64,000 bases of DNA from Wuchereria bancrofti. Taxonomy: Eukaryota; Nematoda; Chromadorea; Rhabditida; Onchocercidae. The DNA lies in assembly GCA_005281725.1 (NCBI GenBank), contig SSBO01000012.1, forward strand, positions 20,101,060-20,165,059. Reading direction: 5' to 3'. Made by a program: the position numbers and the translations under genes. Under the pieces are notes generated by a model. It made no database searches and was not told the DNA's origin. It saw only the letters and a list, made by a program, of their open reading frames with translations. Below are positions 1 through 11,125 of this stretch, one piece after another; position 1 is the stretch's first letter; the number at the start of each line of letters is the position of its first letter.

Positions 1-477
1 ATGTTATGCAGAAAGACGGGTACTGACTTTCTATGATTTGTTTATTATTATGATTTTTTTGTTCACTTTGAACAAAAACTTAAAATCTATTCAGTATTTG
101 TGCTTCATAGATGTGAATTTGATTCTTTAGCAAAGTACTGTTATCTATTATAACTCGTTAGTGCATAACATAAATAGTGATCGTAATTGTTCGTATTTAT
201 TCATTCCATTTCAAAGATTCTTTCGCTCAGTAAAGCAAACACACATCAGAATATCTCTCAGAAGTCAAAAGCATTAATATAATTAGAACAGCAATGTAAT
301 TTATTTGAAAATTACATATAAAATTATATATTTTTTTTACTGTAGTTTTTCATTCTTTCATTATTTCATGCAGCATTTTTTGTGATAAGTATCAAAAGGC
401 TAGACGTTATCAAATAATCTGTTGGACTTAACACACTACAATGGAAAATACTATTTGCTTAAGAATAAATTTTTTAG
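1..477. other. Left edge, probably an intron of the RPAP1-like gene
   Basis: AT-rich sequence with stops in the frame used by the first clear exon. A GT-type donor follows a very short open stretch at 1-19, so a small upstream exon there is possible but cannot be shown. The strong acceptor ending at 477 marks the start of recognisable coding sequence. Confidence 0.4.
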
Positions 478-2529
478 AAAATCGACTGCACATGATCTCG
501 TGATAGTGCGACTGTCGCTATTCTGGACTTTGCTAGTTATGGTGGAAAGACCTACTTTATACTATGCTTTTGCCACGCCCGGTGAAATTTTTGTTCGCTT
601 AGCGGAAATTTTCACTATGGGTAATTATATATTTATTGCAAAGCTTTTTATAAGCAATTGTATTTGTTGCTAGTCCATTTTTCATCATGTTTTCTTACTA
701 TTTTTGTAGCATATTCTACATTTTCAGATTATTTGATGAATTTGCTGAAATTCAATAATTCAATAATGCTAATTGTGCCAAAAAAAATATTAAATCATAA
801 TACCAAAATTAATGTCAAGTATAGTTGAAGAGAAAATCACCTTATTTCACGGTCTTGATTTCCTTCCCTTCGGGACGTTGCAAAAGGTTCCAAAACTTTT
901 ATAGATGTACATATGGCATGTAATAGTGGTAGTATTAGTCTTTCCTTCCGTTTATCCTTGTTTCTGTTTCTTCGAATTCTCATTTGTTGTTTGAAAAAAA
1001 ATGCTACACCTATAAAAGTTTTGGAACTTTTTGCAACGTCCCAAAGGAAAGGAAATCAAGACCATGAAAATCAAAACCTTTTATGCTGCCTAAGTTTTAA
1101 CAATTTTAGATTTAGTTAACCGTACAAAGGTTATTTTTCAGTAAAAGTAAAAGTTATCAATTAGCAAGTACTGTTATGCTAGAACTGCTATATCGTATTT
1201 ATTCAGTAATTTTGTTAATGCAAAATTAGTTTTTCTACCTTTATTTTTCTTTGCAGGACCTGAAATTTTCAGAGATGAATATGTTTCGCAATGTCTAAGT
1301 CGCTTTTTGCATGATTATTTGGAACCGAAAACTCGTAATGGACTTCTGTGTTTGGTTTTAAAAGAGCCTATTGCTGGATTAGATGCATTTGGACCATTGT
1401 AAGTCACTTTTGATTTTTTATGAAACGGATTTGAATAATGAAATTATGAATTTCCCTGGCAAATGTTTTGCTGTTTTGATTATATGGTTTTCGGAAAAAT
1501 AATTTTTATTCAGTTATGAAGATCTTCTTCGCCATTTCGAAGAATTTTCTATGGGTGATGAAAATTTCACTTTATTTATCCTACTTGGTGCATATGGCAA
1601 TCAACGACTTTTAGATGGTTTATTCATGAAGTGCGCTCTTTGGTCACCGGATAAGAATATTGTTCGGCAGATGATCTTAAAAAAAGATGTTAGTTTAGTA
1701 ATTTGAATGGAAACTCTTCCGATTCCCTACTTTAAGGCAATAAACAGTTCACTTCCCTCTTTTTTTGAATGAATATTTATTAAGAGATTTGTTGAAGTAT
1801 AATTGATTACAACTGTTCAATATTATCAAGACATCTTTATTTGATTGTTCTTGAGGTTACTTGCATAACAAAGCGAAGTTACGTCTTTCTTCTGATAGCA
1901 CTGCGTTATTTCTGAACGTTGATTTCCTTGTGACCAGTAGTTTCTATCTCTCAAATGGAATATTCAATTCATTCTCATCAAAACGTCAATATTTCTTACT
2001 GCAGGACTTTTTACTGAATTTGGTGACTGCTCGTCAGATGAATGAAGTTGAAGTTACTGAGAAGAATTATTTTTCTCAGTTTCGGAAATTGCTTCTTGCA
2101 TATGCTGCAACAATTCGAGAGAGTATTATTATGAAAAGTCGTAATCAACTTGTATATGAAATTGCATCATCTGAGTTGGTATATTATATTAAATGGCATA
2201 TGACAAGAAATTTTCATGAAAAGATTGTAAGTTTTCTTCTCATGCATTGTTTTCTTTTGTTAATTTATGTTAAGATATGGTTAAACAAAACTTGAAGAGG
2301 ACATTTGCTTTTTTTTGAAATAATTTGCCATCTTTTGCCATTATCACTGACATTACAATAATAAGGAAGTGTATTTCCATATTCAGAAATAATTCGCTTA
2401 AATGCTTTTTTTCGAATGCAAAATAACTGTCTCAAATTTCAGGATACGGAATTAGTGAAGCAGTATAATAACTTGGCATCTACACTTCAGCAGTCTTTAT
2501 CTGATTACTTAGACTTCCAATTGAAATAA
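478..2529 (+). CDS. RPAP1: RPAP1-like RNA polymerase II-associated protein, C-terminal part
   Basis: The 3' end of a gene that begins to the left of the window. Exons by phase are 478-620, 1257-1398, 1514-1688, 2005-2226 and 2443-2529, stopping at TAA; the joins keep one open frame of about 220 residues. The exon starting at 1514 carries a Tyr-Glu-Asp-Leu-Leu stretch, then Phe-Ser-Met-Gly-Asp-Glu and a Leu-rich run. This matches my memory of the RPAP1 C-terminus (tyrosine, spaced leucines, 'S-x-GD-x-x-F'). RPAP1 helps assemble and import RNA polymerase II. The poly(A)-like AATAAA overlaps the stop codon. The assignment rests on a weakly conserved tail, so another helical-repeat protein is possible. 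The exon structure is more certain than the name. Confidence 0.55.
850..1064. repeat. Long imperfect inverted repeat in an intron
   Basis: Arms 850-907 and 1006-1064 are reverse complements over about 58 bases with only a handful of mismatches, separated by a loop of about 100 bases. It lies wholly in the intron 621-1256. No flanking target duplication was confirmed. It could be a small non-autonomous DNA transposon or a foldback element. The transcript would form a long hairpin. Confidence 0.8.
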
Positions 2530-3209
2530 AACATATTCCTTGCCTATTCGTATCTCAGTACTTTTGCTCATTTTATTTGATTTACAGTTCTCAACATTTG
2601 CGATAGACTGCAAAGGAGAAAACGCTGTTAAAAGATCGCAGAGAATTTAAGGCAAACAACATTACGTTTATGATAGTACGGTACTATCAAAGAATTTTTA
2701 TTTTAATTCTCTGAACAACCAGGAATGTGCAGTTAATTAGAATGTTATTGTGAATGTATGCTGTTGTTTGCCGAAATATATTTTAGTTACAAGCAGTAAA
2801 GTTATATATATTCCGGTGTATGCTGTTAAATTTTGTGGTTGTTTTATATTTACATACGTCATATATTGGTTTTGAAAATGAATAAAAATCTTTTCCTTAC
2901 TTTCATCGTGCATTTCTAAAGCTTTTGAATTTTTCTCATTCTTTACACTAAAAGCGGACAACTTTCGTTAATTCTTGAAATCATGAAGTTAAATTTGTTT
3001 TCTCTTAGGTGACACCCCCCTACTTGAACGTTTTTTCCAATATTTTCTTCCTTATTTTTACCAAAGAAATACTGGTACAGACCAAATGAAGTACAAATTT
3101 ACTCAGACTGAGAGATATGCAAATTTCAGAATCTGTTGCTTCATTTATAATGAATTATGAAGAAGTTACGGCATTATTACATTTTGTTTTTGTGTTAGTC
3201 AGTTAAAGG
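2530..3209. other. Intergenic gap between the RPAP1-like gene and inhibitor-2
   Basis: No supported coding sequence. Both flanking genes are on the plus strand. A T-rich acceptor at 3187-3198 precedes the next start codon. Confidence 0.6.
3187..3198 (+). promoter_or_regulatory. Probable trans-splice acceptor for inhibitor-2
   Basis: T-rich run ending in AG, 11 bases upstream of the ATG at 3210. In nematodes this position is typical of spliced-leader addition, and it supports the chosen start. Confidence 0.5.
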
Positions 3210-4856
3210 ATGGTGAAAAGTGCGCTGAGTTCACCTCCACATGCTACTTTTAGCGGAAATGTCTCCACTGATTCAACCTCTAGAAGTTCGACAACTATTA
3301 AGTAAACATTATTTTTTCCACTATCTCAAATAACCCTATAGTAGAGAAAAAATATCTTCAAGGACTTCTCTTGTAAATAAATCAATTGCTAATAAAAAAG
3401 AATAAAAACGAAAAGTAATAAATGCAAACTAATTAATTAACCAATTAATTGGAAGGAAATGAAAAAATTATTCGATATTTTCAGACTACGATTGTTCGTT
3501 AGTTTGCTTGTGCTAATAACAATGGGTTCATTTTGTCAATTATGTCAAATAATGTGCACAGGAAATGGTACTTCCAAAATTGCTAGTCTTCTCATTTTAT
3601 TCATTGCATTTTTTGGATATGTTTGGATGAGTGTACATTCATGTGCTTTAACCAGGTTTACTTCATTCTTCCTAAAATTTGACAATTAAAAAACACTAAT
3701 AATTCAAAATTTTGATACAAACACTCAAACCATCTTATTTAGTTACATGCAGTTTTGCTTATGTGCAAAATTGTAAATATATACTGCTTTAAATGATCAT
3801 CAATCGACATAATGTCATTTATATTTATTTATTTATTATTATTATTGTTATTATTGCTGTTATTAATATCATTATTATTATTGTAATTATTATTATTATT
3901 AATTATTATTATCACTATTATTATTATTATCATTATCATTATTGCTATTATTATTTATTATTATTCTTATCATTATTGCTATTATTTATCATTATTATCC
4001 ACTAAGTGATTAAAACACAACAAATTTTAGAGCTCGTAAAGCTTTTTTCGATGAATCAAACGTATTGGAGACATATCAACCACGAGCAAGAACAATGGGA
4101 CATTTATTTTGTGTACCTTTAAAAAATTATTCTCGAATTATAAATCGATCGATCGGCCCATTGATATAATATTATTATTTTATTATCATTATCTACTAAT
4201 TTATCAAGTATTATTTGTCAACTGTATTTTTTATAATAGCCTGAACCACCAACGCCAGCGCCAACTGTGAAATTTTCGGAAAATGTTGATGAAAATAAAG
4301 AGAAGCGTTCGAGTGAAGAAAATGCTGCATTTAATGCCATGCGAGACTCGGTTCGTTCAATTTTGCAAAAAAATTTTAAAATGTTGAACAAAAAATTTTG
4401 AATCAATCACTGCAGAGTTTCTCAGACCGTCTTTTAAAAAGAAACTTTTTTTTTTTTAAAAAAACTTCTGAACTGCACAGATTTTCTTAACTTTTTCCAT
4501 CTTTTTGGAATATTTCAAGCTTTTTTATTGAAACTTTTTTTCTTTTTGGAATTCGAATTTTACAGCTCTTCGAAAGAGACAAGCATTGATTTGTTTTTTA
4601 GCATTATGCAAATATGTTTGAATATGCTATGAAAATGCAAAAGGAAATGCAAGCAATGGAAAAAGGTAATGACCAACCTGAATCATTAGCTAGCTCATCA
4701 TCAATAACCGAAACATCAACAACACAACCATCTCAATTCCAAACAACTACCACTAACGAACAACAATCAGTAAATACTGATTCATTATTATCATCACGAA
4801 AACAAAATTCATTCAATAAATTATCATCAGAAAAAAATAAAGATATGCTTATTTGA
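3210..4856 (+). CDS. Protein phosphatase inhibitor-2 (IPP-2) family protein
   Basis: Four exons, 3210-3301, 4031-4112, 4240-4350 and 4602-4856, join in frame to a 179-residue protein; human inhibitor-2 has 205. Exon 2 encodes 'DESNVLETYQP', matching the inhibitor-2 block around 'DEMNILATYHP'. The start of exon 3 gives 'PEPPTP', equivalent to the segment with the GSK3-phosphorylated threonine. Exons 3 and 4 join to 'FNAMRDSHYANM', matching the conserved 'F-x-MKRKLHYNEG' helix that occupies the PP1 active site. The classical KSQKW element is replaced by a Lys/Arg-rich stretch ending in Phe-Phe. The family binds and regulates protein phosphatase 1; the C. elegans member acts in centriole duplication. 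The C-terminal 60 residues are Ser/Thr/Gln-rich low complexity. The donor after 4350 (GTTCGT) is weak, but its phase fits. Confidence 0.8.
3459..3655 (+). CDS. Possible alternative first exon coding two membrane helices
   Basis: An ATG-initiated frame inside intron 1 of the inhibitor-2 gene encodes about 65 residues with two hydrophobic segments (roughly residues 10-32 and 40-62). It ends at a GT donor (3656) in phase 2, the same phase as the normal exon 1. Joined to 4031 it would stay in frame and give a membrane-anchored inhibitor-2. No good acceptor or promoter is visible upstream of it, so it may be a chance hydrophobic frame in AT-rich DNA. Confidence 0.25.
3820..3999. repeat. Interrupted (ATT)n microsatellite
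   Basis: About 180 bases of ATT/TTA trinucleotide units with interruptions, in the first intron of inhibitor-2. Open frames across it (runs of Ile and Tyr) are artefacts of the repeat. Confidence 0.9.
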
Positions 4857-5730
4857 AATATTCAATGAAACCAATCACTGCTTTTGATCAATGAAGATTT
4901 TTAAATGATAAACTTGACAATTGTTTATTGTGCAATAATTTTCTAACAAAAATAATGAATAGTGAAAAATGAAGGAAAAAAAAAGAATTTGAATAGAGTA
5001 ATTTTAGCACTTTTTTCAAGAATAGCTTTGAATATTTGAAAAGAGTTAAGCTAAGAATCATTTAGAACTCGCTTTATACAATTCATATGGCATTTAAGCA
5101 GTTCGCAAGAAATATTGTAAAATCTATCCATACATTATTTTATTTCATCGGTTAAATGAATTTGCAAAATATTTCAATCACTGTTGAGATTGATTTTCAG
5201 AGAGAATAATATCATAAGATGATATTATCTCCAAAACATCTAAATTATGTCATGAAATCTCCGGTTGAGAATAAACTGCGATAAAACACCAAAGATACTA
5301 GAGCTTTCGAGTCACGTATGAACACTTTTAGCAAACATCATTGCATCTTCCAATAGTCATTGAAAAAATTTCAGACTAAACCTTTTCTTATAAGATTAAT
5401 TTAAAAAATAAGGGTGAAAATCGACATAAAATTTCATTTCGAAGACTGTAACTGTACTATGATATAGGAGGATTTAAAACAGTCCCCACTCAGTGCCCAA
5501 AACACCTTAGATTTGAACTTTAAACAAACTAAATTCGATGAAGACTGGATTCAACAAACATTCCTCGATGTTTTATTTCTTCAAATATTCTTTATAAATA
5601 AATAAATAAATATATATATATATATTCTTGACCAAACAAAATTTGATACCACAAATAGCATTTATAACATAACAATTAATAAAAAAAAAAGAAAAACTAT
5701 AAGAAAACTATGAGAATGCATGGATTCATG
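4857..5730. other. Inhibitor-2 3' flank and displaced PEX12 3' flank
   Basis: No coding sequence seen. A short (AT)n run lies near 5610-5625. The right end, read on the minus strand, is the original downstream sequence of PEX12 (see the target-site duplication). On that strand an AATAAA lies at about 5574-5569. Confidence 0.55.
5726..5730. repeat. Left target-site duplication (TCATG)
   Basis: TCATG directly precedes the left LTR (TGTCG at 5731) and recurs at 11878-11882 directly after the right LTR. This fits the 5-bp duplication made by LTR-element integration. Confidence 0.7.
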
Positions 5731-6015
5731 TGTCGTGAAACTCGAAATAATCTCGCGAACCTCCAAATAACTTACAAAATATATCAAATAAAATTGTATT
5801 AGTCCATAATACTAAAATTCGTTTTAATTGAACATTAGAAATGTAAAACTGTTTCAAATTATACATCAGCAAGCAATCATTATTTCAACACTCATCTTCC
5901 CATTGTAGTTGAGCTTATCTGCTTGTCTAGATATTTTCATCTGATAACAAAGGGTATGCACATTGTTTAATATGTTAAAAATTACTCCTTTGTTCCAAAT
6001 CAAATTTGCTTGCAA
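5731..6015 (+). repeat. 5' LTR, truncated
   Basis: Matches 11126-11407 of the right LTR nearly base for base, then stops abruptly at 6015, where gag sequence follows. The TATA boxes and polyadenylation signal seen in the right LTR are absent here. Confidence 0.88.
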
Positions 6016-7188
6016 ATCGAGAATTCGAGAACTTCTTACCGAAGCAAGCGAAGTCGATCTAACCCCTCCGAGTCAAATACTTTCGCAAGAGGAACTCAAG
6101 CAACAATACAAAATTAAATCGCGAATCGTTAAAGAGAAGATCACATACATTTAAATCAAGAAGATACCCGAGAATCATTTTCAAAGAATAGTATGATTCT
6201 CACAAATCAAGCGGAGATAAAACTCTCACAATTACCACTAATAACATTTAGTGGGGATCCAAAATTGTGGAGGCAATTTTGGTGTAGTTTCAAGGCGGCA
6301 GTTCATGAGCAAAACATCCCAGATATTCAGAAGTTGAACTACTTGATATCTTGTCTTAAAGGAGATGCATTGTTAGCTGTAAGAAGTTATGATATAGCGC
6401 CAGAAAACTACGATGTCATAATAGGCTTACTAATGGAAAAGTATTCTTTTTTTATAAGGAAATTACTTTACAATGAAAGAAATGACCGTGATTGGAAAGC
6501 AACCATCGAAGCCATGGAGAGAATGCTTCGACAGCTGGAAGCTATAGGTGAAAATTTAGAGCATCCAAGTATCGAAATTTCAATTGAGAATAAATTACCG
6601 GCGTGGATAGTTGATAAATTATACCAATTGAAAGAGGAGTCGACGAGTTGGTCAGTTAAAGGTATCCAACAATACTTGACAAGATTAGTACTAAGAAATG
6701 AAGAAGTTGTTAGAAGTCAAGCGGACACAAAGGAAAAGAAAGCAAACAAATATAATGTTGAGGGTGAAACTTCAGCCTTAGCCACAATCAATTCATCAAA
6801 GAGAGATAATACAATCAAATTAAAAAGGGTTCCAGAAGAAACTCCCGTAGATGGAGAAAGGCCATGCGTATTTTGCAATAAGGACCACTGGAATAATGAA
6901 TGTAACATTTATGCCAAGCTCAAACTCCAGATGGAACGTTTGAGGGAAATCACTGCGTGTTTCAAATGTTTACGAACAGGACATGCGACAAGTGATTGCA
7001 AAAAAGGGAAACTTTTGTGTTTCCATTGTAAAAGTCCACACAATACACTCTGTTCCCTTAACTACAAGGAACTCACGAAACAGTGGATTCCAACAAAGAA
7101 AAATTGGATTCGGTCACAATCGCTAATTCTATTACCAAAAAGGGAATTCGAAGGAAGAAGCGAACCTTACTATTATTTAAGGGAATAA
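6016..7188 (+). pseudogene. BEL/Pao gag remnant
   Basis: A first piece at 6016-6154 is separated by a stop from the main frame 6193-7188. The main frame has the DUF1759-type gag core near its start ('ITFSGDPKLWRQFW', then a 'YLISCLKGDAL' helix). It ends in three Cys/His zinc-knuckle clusters (about 6864-7070) of the kind that bind nucleic acid. The N-terminus is missing because of the LTR-gag deletion. Confidence 0.85.
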
Positions 7189-7189
7189 A

Positions 7190-7650
7190 TGTAATCAATC
7201 CAAACCGCCCAGAAATTCAACAAAAGGCTTTAACTCTATTTGATATTGGTTCTCAATTATCGTTCATATCAAAGGATTTGGTTTATCGATTGAATTTACA
7301 AGGAACCAAAGAAATGGAACTAAAAATTGCTTCATTTAGTAATAAGATACCAAAAACGTGTCTCAATACTAAAACCGAAATCGGAGTAAAAAATTGGAAA
7401 TAAATAATCCGATTAGATGTAATAACAGTTAACTATTTGACGAATGAATTAATTACAAGTAGTTAATCTAAACAAAAAGGAAATGTTGATGATAAACAAA
7501 CGAAATCAATTAAACAATTTTAAAGACCAATAGACATTCTCATAGGTGCAAATCACTTCTTCAGATTTATTCAGTTCGACAAAGCAGAGAACTTAAGATC
7601 CGGATTTTCATTGATACAAAGGTTGGAGCTATGCTAGCTGGAAGTGGATA
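7190..7650 (+). pseudogene. BEL/Pao aspartic protease remnant
   Basis: Frame 7083-7403 contains the DUF1758-type protease block with 'DIGSQLSFIS'. The catalytic motif is normally D-T/S-G, so the middle residue is altered. After a stop at 7403 a further piece (about 7530-7600) gives the downstream 'IDILIGA' motif in another frame. Not functional. Confidence 0.75.
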
Positions 7651-7844
7651 TATAAATAAAGTTCACGACAGTAAAACCATATCCGTGGACCATACTTATC
7701 TAGTTAATGCCATCAATATTCCAGACTAGACCACTTTTGGAAACTGGAATTAACTGGCATTTAAGATAAAACAAATGCGACAATGATGAAAAAGCATTGC
7801 AGCAATTTAAACAAACTATTACTGGGAAGGAAAGATATCAAATC

Positions 7845-9300
7845 TGTTGCCTTGGAAAGACTCAAAGAACAAACTAAGCGATAATTTCGGACTTTGCTTT
7901 GGAAAATTAAAGTCGTTAATTAGAAGGCTTCAAATGGAATCTCAATTACTAAGTCGATACAACCAAACCATTGAAGAACAGCTCAATTCCAATATAATCG
8001 AGGTGTCAGCGGAAATGAATGAAGTTAGTATTATTCATTATCTACCCCACCACGAAGTATTAACACCGAAAAAACCACAATAAATCTGAGGATAGTTTAT
8101 GACGCATCAGCTCATTGTAAAGGAATGAAAAGTTTAAATGATGTTTTATATCGGATAACACTTCCTGATTTAATTGGAGTTTTGCTACGTACAATGAAAA
8201 ATGTAATAGCAGACGTAGGAAAGGCATTCTTGCAAATAGAATTGCATCCAACGGATAGAAACTGCACTCGATTTCTTTGGTTAAAGAACATTCGAGACCC
8301 AGTTAATAAAGAAAACGTAAGTTGTTACCGTTTCCAACGAGTTCCATTTGGAATTGTATCATTTTCATTTTTATTGAAAATGCTACTCGCAATTATCATT
8401 TGGAAACTTATAAAAGCAAAATCGCGCTCGAGATAAGGAAAAATCTCTACAACATTATAATACCAACCAAAGAAACCAAGCTCTTTTCAAATATAAAGAA
8501 ATTAAAATTATATTCAATGAGGCATCAATGAATGTACATCAATGAACTCTCTAACGACCAGGAAGTCAATGAAAAACTTCCGGTACAAGATCAAGCGGAG
8601 GTAAGTCCAACTAAGAAAATTCTAGATCTTAATTGGTATCACAAACAAGATATCATTCAAGTAACGTTAAAACCATGGGCTGGAAAGACAACAAAGAGAA
8701 CCATATTGCAATTCGTAGCCTCACAATACGAACCACTGGGATTTATAGTTCCCACAATGATTTATAATTCCATAAAGATTCAAATTGTTTCTTCAAACTT
8801 TATGGAAGAACCTTTTATGGGATCAAACTATAAGTGAAGAAGATGAAACCGTATGGAACATACTCACGAACGAATGGCCAAAGAAAGTGAAGGATCTACC
8901 AAGATTCATGACAATCTGTCCCAAGCAATTATAATTCCATGTTTTTACCGACGCATCAACTGCTGCATATTCAACAACTTTATATATACGAAACTAAGAA
9001 AGGAAAATATTCTTAGTGTTCGCTAAATCCCGAATTGCGTCAATTAAAGGAATGTCAATACCTCGGTTGGAATTATTAGCAGTACTCATCGGAATGAGAA
9101 TGGTACAATTTGTGTTAGAACAAATGGAGCTCGAAGACGTGAGAACAATTTTATGGTCGGATTCTCAATGTGCGTTACATTTCACGATGGTTCCCGTTTA
9201 TTACCAACGTTTATACAAAATCGAGTAGAAGAAATACGAAAGACAAAAATCCACTTTAGATATATTCCAAGTGAATAAAACGCAGTTGATATAGCTACAA
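7845..9300 (+). pseudogene. BEL/Pao reverse transcriptase and RNase H remnant
   Basis: Pieces in three frames. 7847-8083 gives the RT N-terminal 'PWK' block and 'HYLPHHEV'. 8086-8436 gives 'RIVYDASA' and the first catalytic region '[13 protein letters not shown]'. 8440-8530 gives 'NLYNIII', where the family has Y-V-D-N, so the catalytic Asp-containing pair appears lost. 8532-8837 gives the connection region 'YEPLGF'. RNase H motifs follow ('VFTDAS' near 8940, 'PRLELLA' near 9060, 'WSDSQCAL' near 9155). Multiple stops confirm that it is dead. Confidence 0.85.
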
Positions 9301-9425
9301 AGGGAATCTCACCGAACAAACTAAAAGAATATGATCTTTGGTGGAAAGGACCAAAGCGGTTAACAGAAAATGAATCAAAATGGCCACAATGGAATTATAA
9401 TTACAATGGGGAATACGAAAAGGGT

Positions 9426-11071
9426 GTGGAAATTGTGGCCCGCATCACAGAACCAACTATCATAAACAAAAATTTCGAAATCATAGATGTTAGTGGTTTT
9501 AGCAAATGGTTAAGACTAATAAAGAACGACCGGTTGGATTCTAAAATTTATAAGATTAACAAAGAAAAAGAAAATTCCTTGGCTGAAGATTGCAACGAAG
9601 GAAAAGAATATATTGACAAAACAGGATTACGAGTTGGCAGAAATTATGCTATTAGACAAGCACAATCAGAAGGAGTTACTAAAGATGCAATAACCAAATG
9701 GAACTTATTTTATGATAATGAATTATGGAGATTATCATAAAATTATCATAAAAGCCGTGTAGTGAATATTATCATAAGATTATCATAAAAGCCGTGTAGT
9801 GAACTCTGATAAAAGAGAGACACTTACACCCAATATATCTCCCAAGACATAATTCCATATGAACTCGTTATTCAGCAACGACATGAGCAATTGTATCATG
9901 CTGGAATTGCTCACAAATTCTCAAATCTGAGATCGACGATATGGATCCCGAAAGGTAGGACGGAAGCTAAAGGAATCTTGAATAAATGCATGAAGTGCAG
10001 ACGCTGGACAACTAAACCATTTAAATTACTAACCACGACCGATCTTCCAGCATCTCGGACCACACGATCACGACCCTTTGAGCGAGTAGGACTACATTAT
10101 TTAGGTCCTCTCAATATCAGGAATGATAATAACACAGAGATGGATAGCACTGTTCACATTTTTTACAACAAGAGCTGTACATCTAGAAATGGTAGAAACC
10201 CTTTCAGCCGAAAGCTTTTTACATGTTTTGAGATTTACAGCAAGACGAGGCTATCCAAAATTAATCTTGAGCGACAGTGTTGGTCAATTCCAGTTGGTTT
10301 TTAAAATCATTGTGAAGCAACAATTAAGTGAATTCCTAGCGGAAAAGAAAACGATCTGGAAAAATATAATACCAAAAACTCACTGGTTTAATAAAAAAGG
10401 CAATGAAAAAAGCCATTGACAGGAAGTTATTATGGGAACGAGAATTAATTACTTAATTAATTAGTAGAATTAGTAGTGGAAGTATAAGGTATTTTGAATG
10501 CTCGACCGCTAACTTACGTAGATTTTGACGATTGCATCATATTGCGTCTAATTAATTTCATATTGCCGAACGCACCTCTAATTATGCCTACTAATAAGGA
10601 GGATGAATTGAATGAGTTTATCCATCATAAATTGAACTCTCAAGAAAAACTCATTCAGTATTGGTCAAATACATTAAAGGCCCTCGATGCCTTCTGGGGA
10701 ATATGGAAAGACGAATATTTGAATAGTCCTAAAGAAAGGACACAAAGAGAACGTTTTTCTCCGAGAGATGTATTAAGAAGAGTTCTCCATGAGGGAGAAA
10801 TTGTGTTAGTAATGAACCAGAAATTCCCCGTGGCATGTGGAAATTGGCCAGGATAAAGGAAATTAAAAGAGGAAAGGATGGAGAAGTAAGAAGTATCTCA
10901 ACAGAATTACCACAAGGAAAAATTCTCAACAGACCGATGAATATGCTATACCCACTGGAAATCAAAGGCGAGGAAAATTCGGATTCTCAACCAACAGTGT
11001 TCGACAAATCAATTCAAAATGTCGATGAACAAGAACCTATCGCTCGACGAACTAGAAATGCTATAAACTGA
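9426..11071 (+). pseudogene. BEL/Pao integrase remnant
   Basis: 9426-9740 covers the linker and integrase N-terminal region. 9845-10120 carries the His-His-Cys-Cys zinc region ('CMKCRRW') and the start of the catalytic core, where 'VGLHYLGP' has His in place of the usual first catalytic Asp. A frameshift near 10123 leads to the second block with 'LILSDSVGQF', which keeps the second Asp. 10494-10856 and 10835-11071 are the C-terminal DUF5641-like region in two overlapping frames. Confidence 0.85.
9733..9807. repeat. Short tandem duplication inside the retroelement
   Basis: A stretch ATTATCATAAAAGCCGTGTA and its flanks occurs twice in a row within the integrase region, adding stops. It arose after the element lost function, or contributed to that loss. 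Confidence 0.8.
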
Positions 11072-11125
11072 CGCAAGCAAAGATACCCAACTACCCTTAA
11101 TGCGTCTAGCTCCTTCAGTCGGGAG

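Noticed and set aside
3793..4005. 70-codon open frame rich in Ile and Tyr
   Set aside because: It is translation of the ATT microsatellite.
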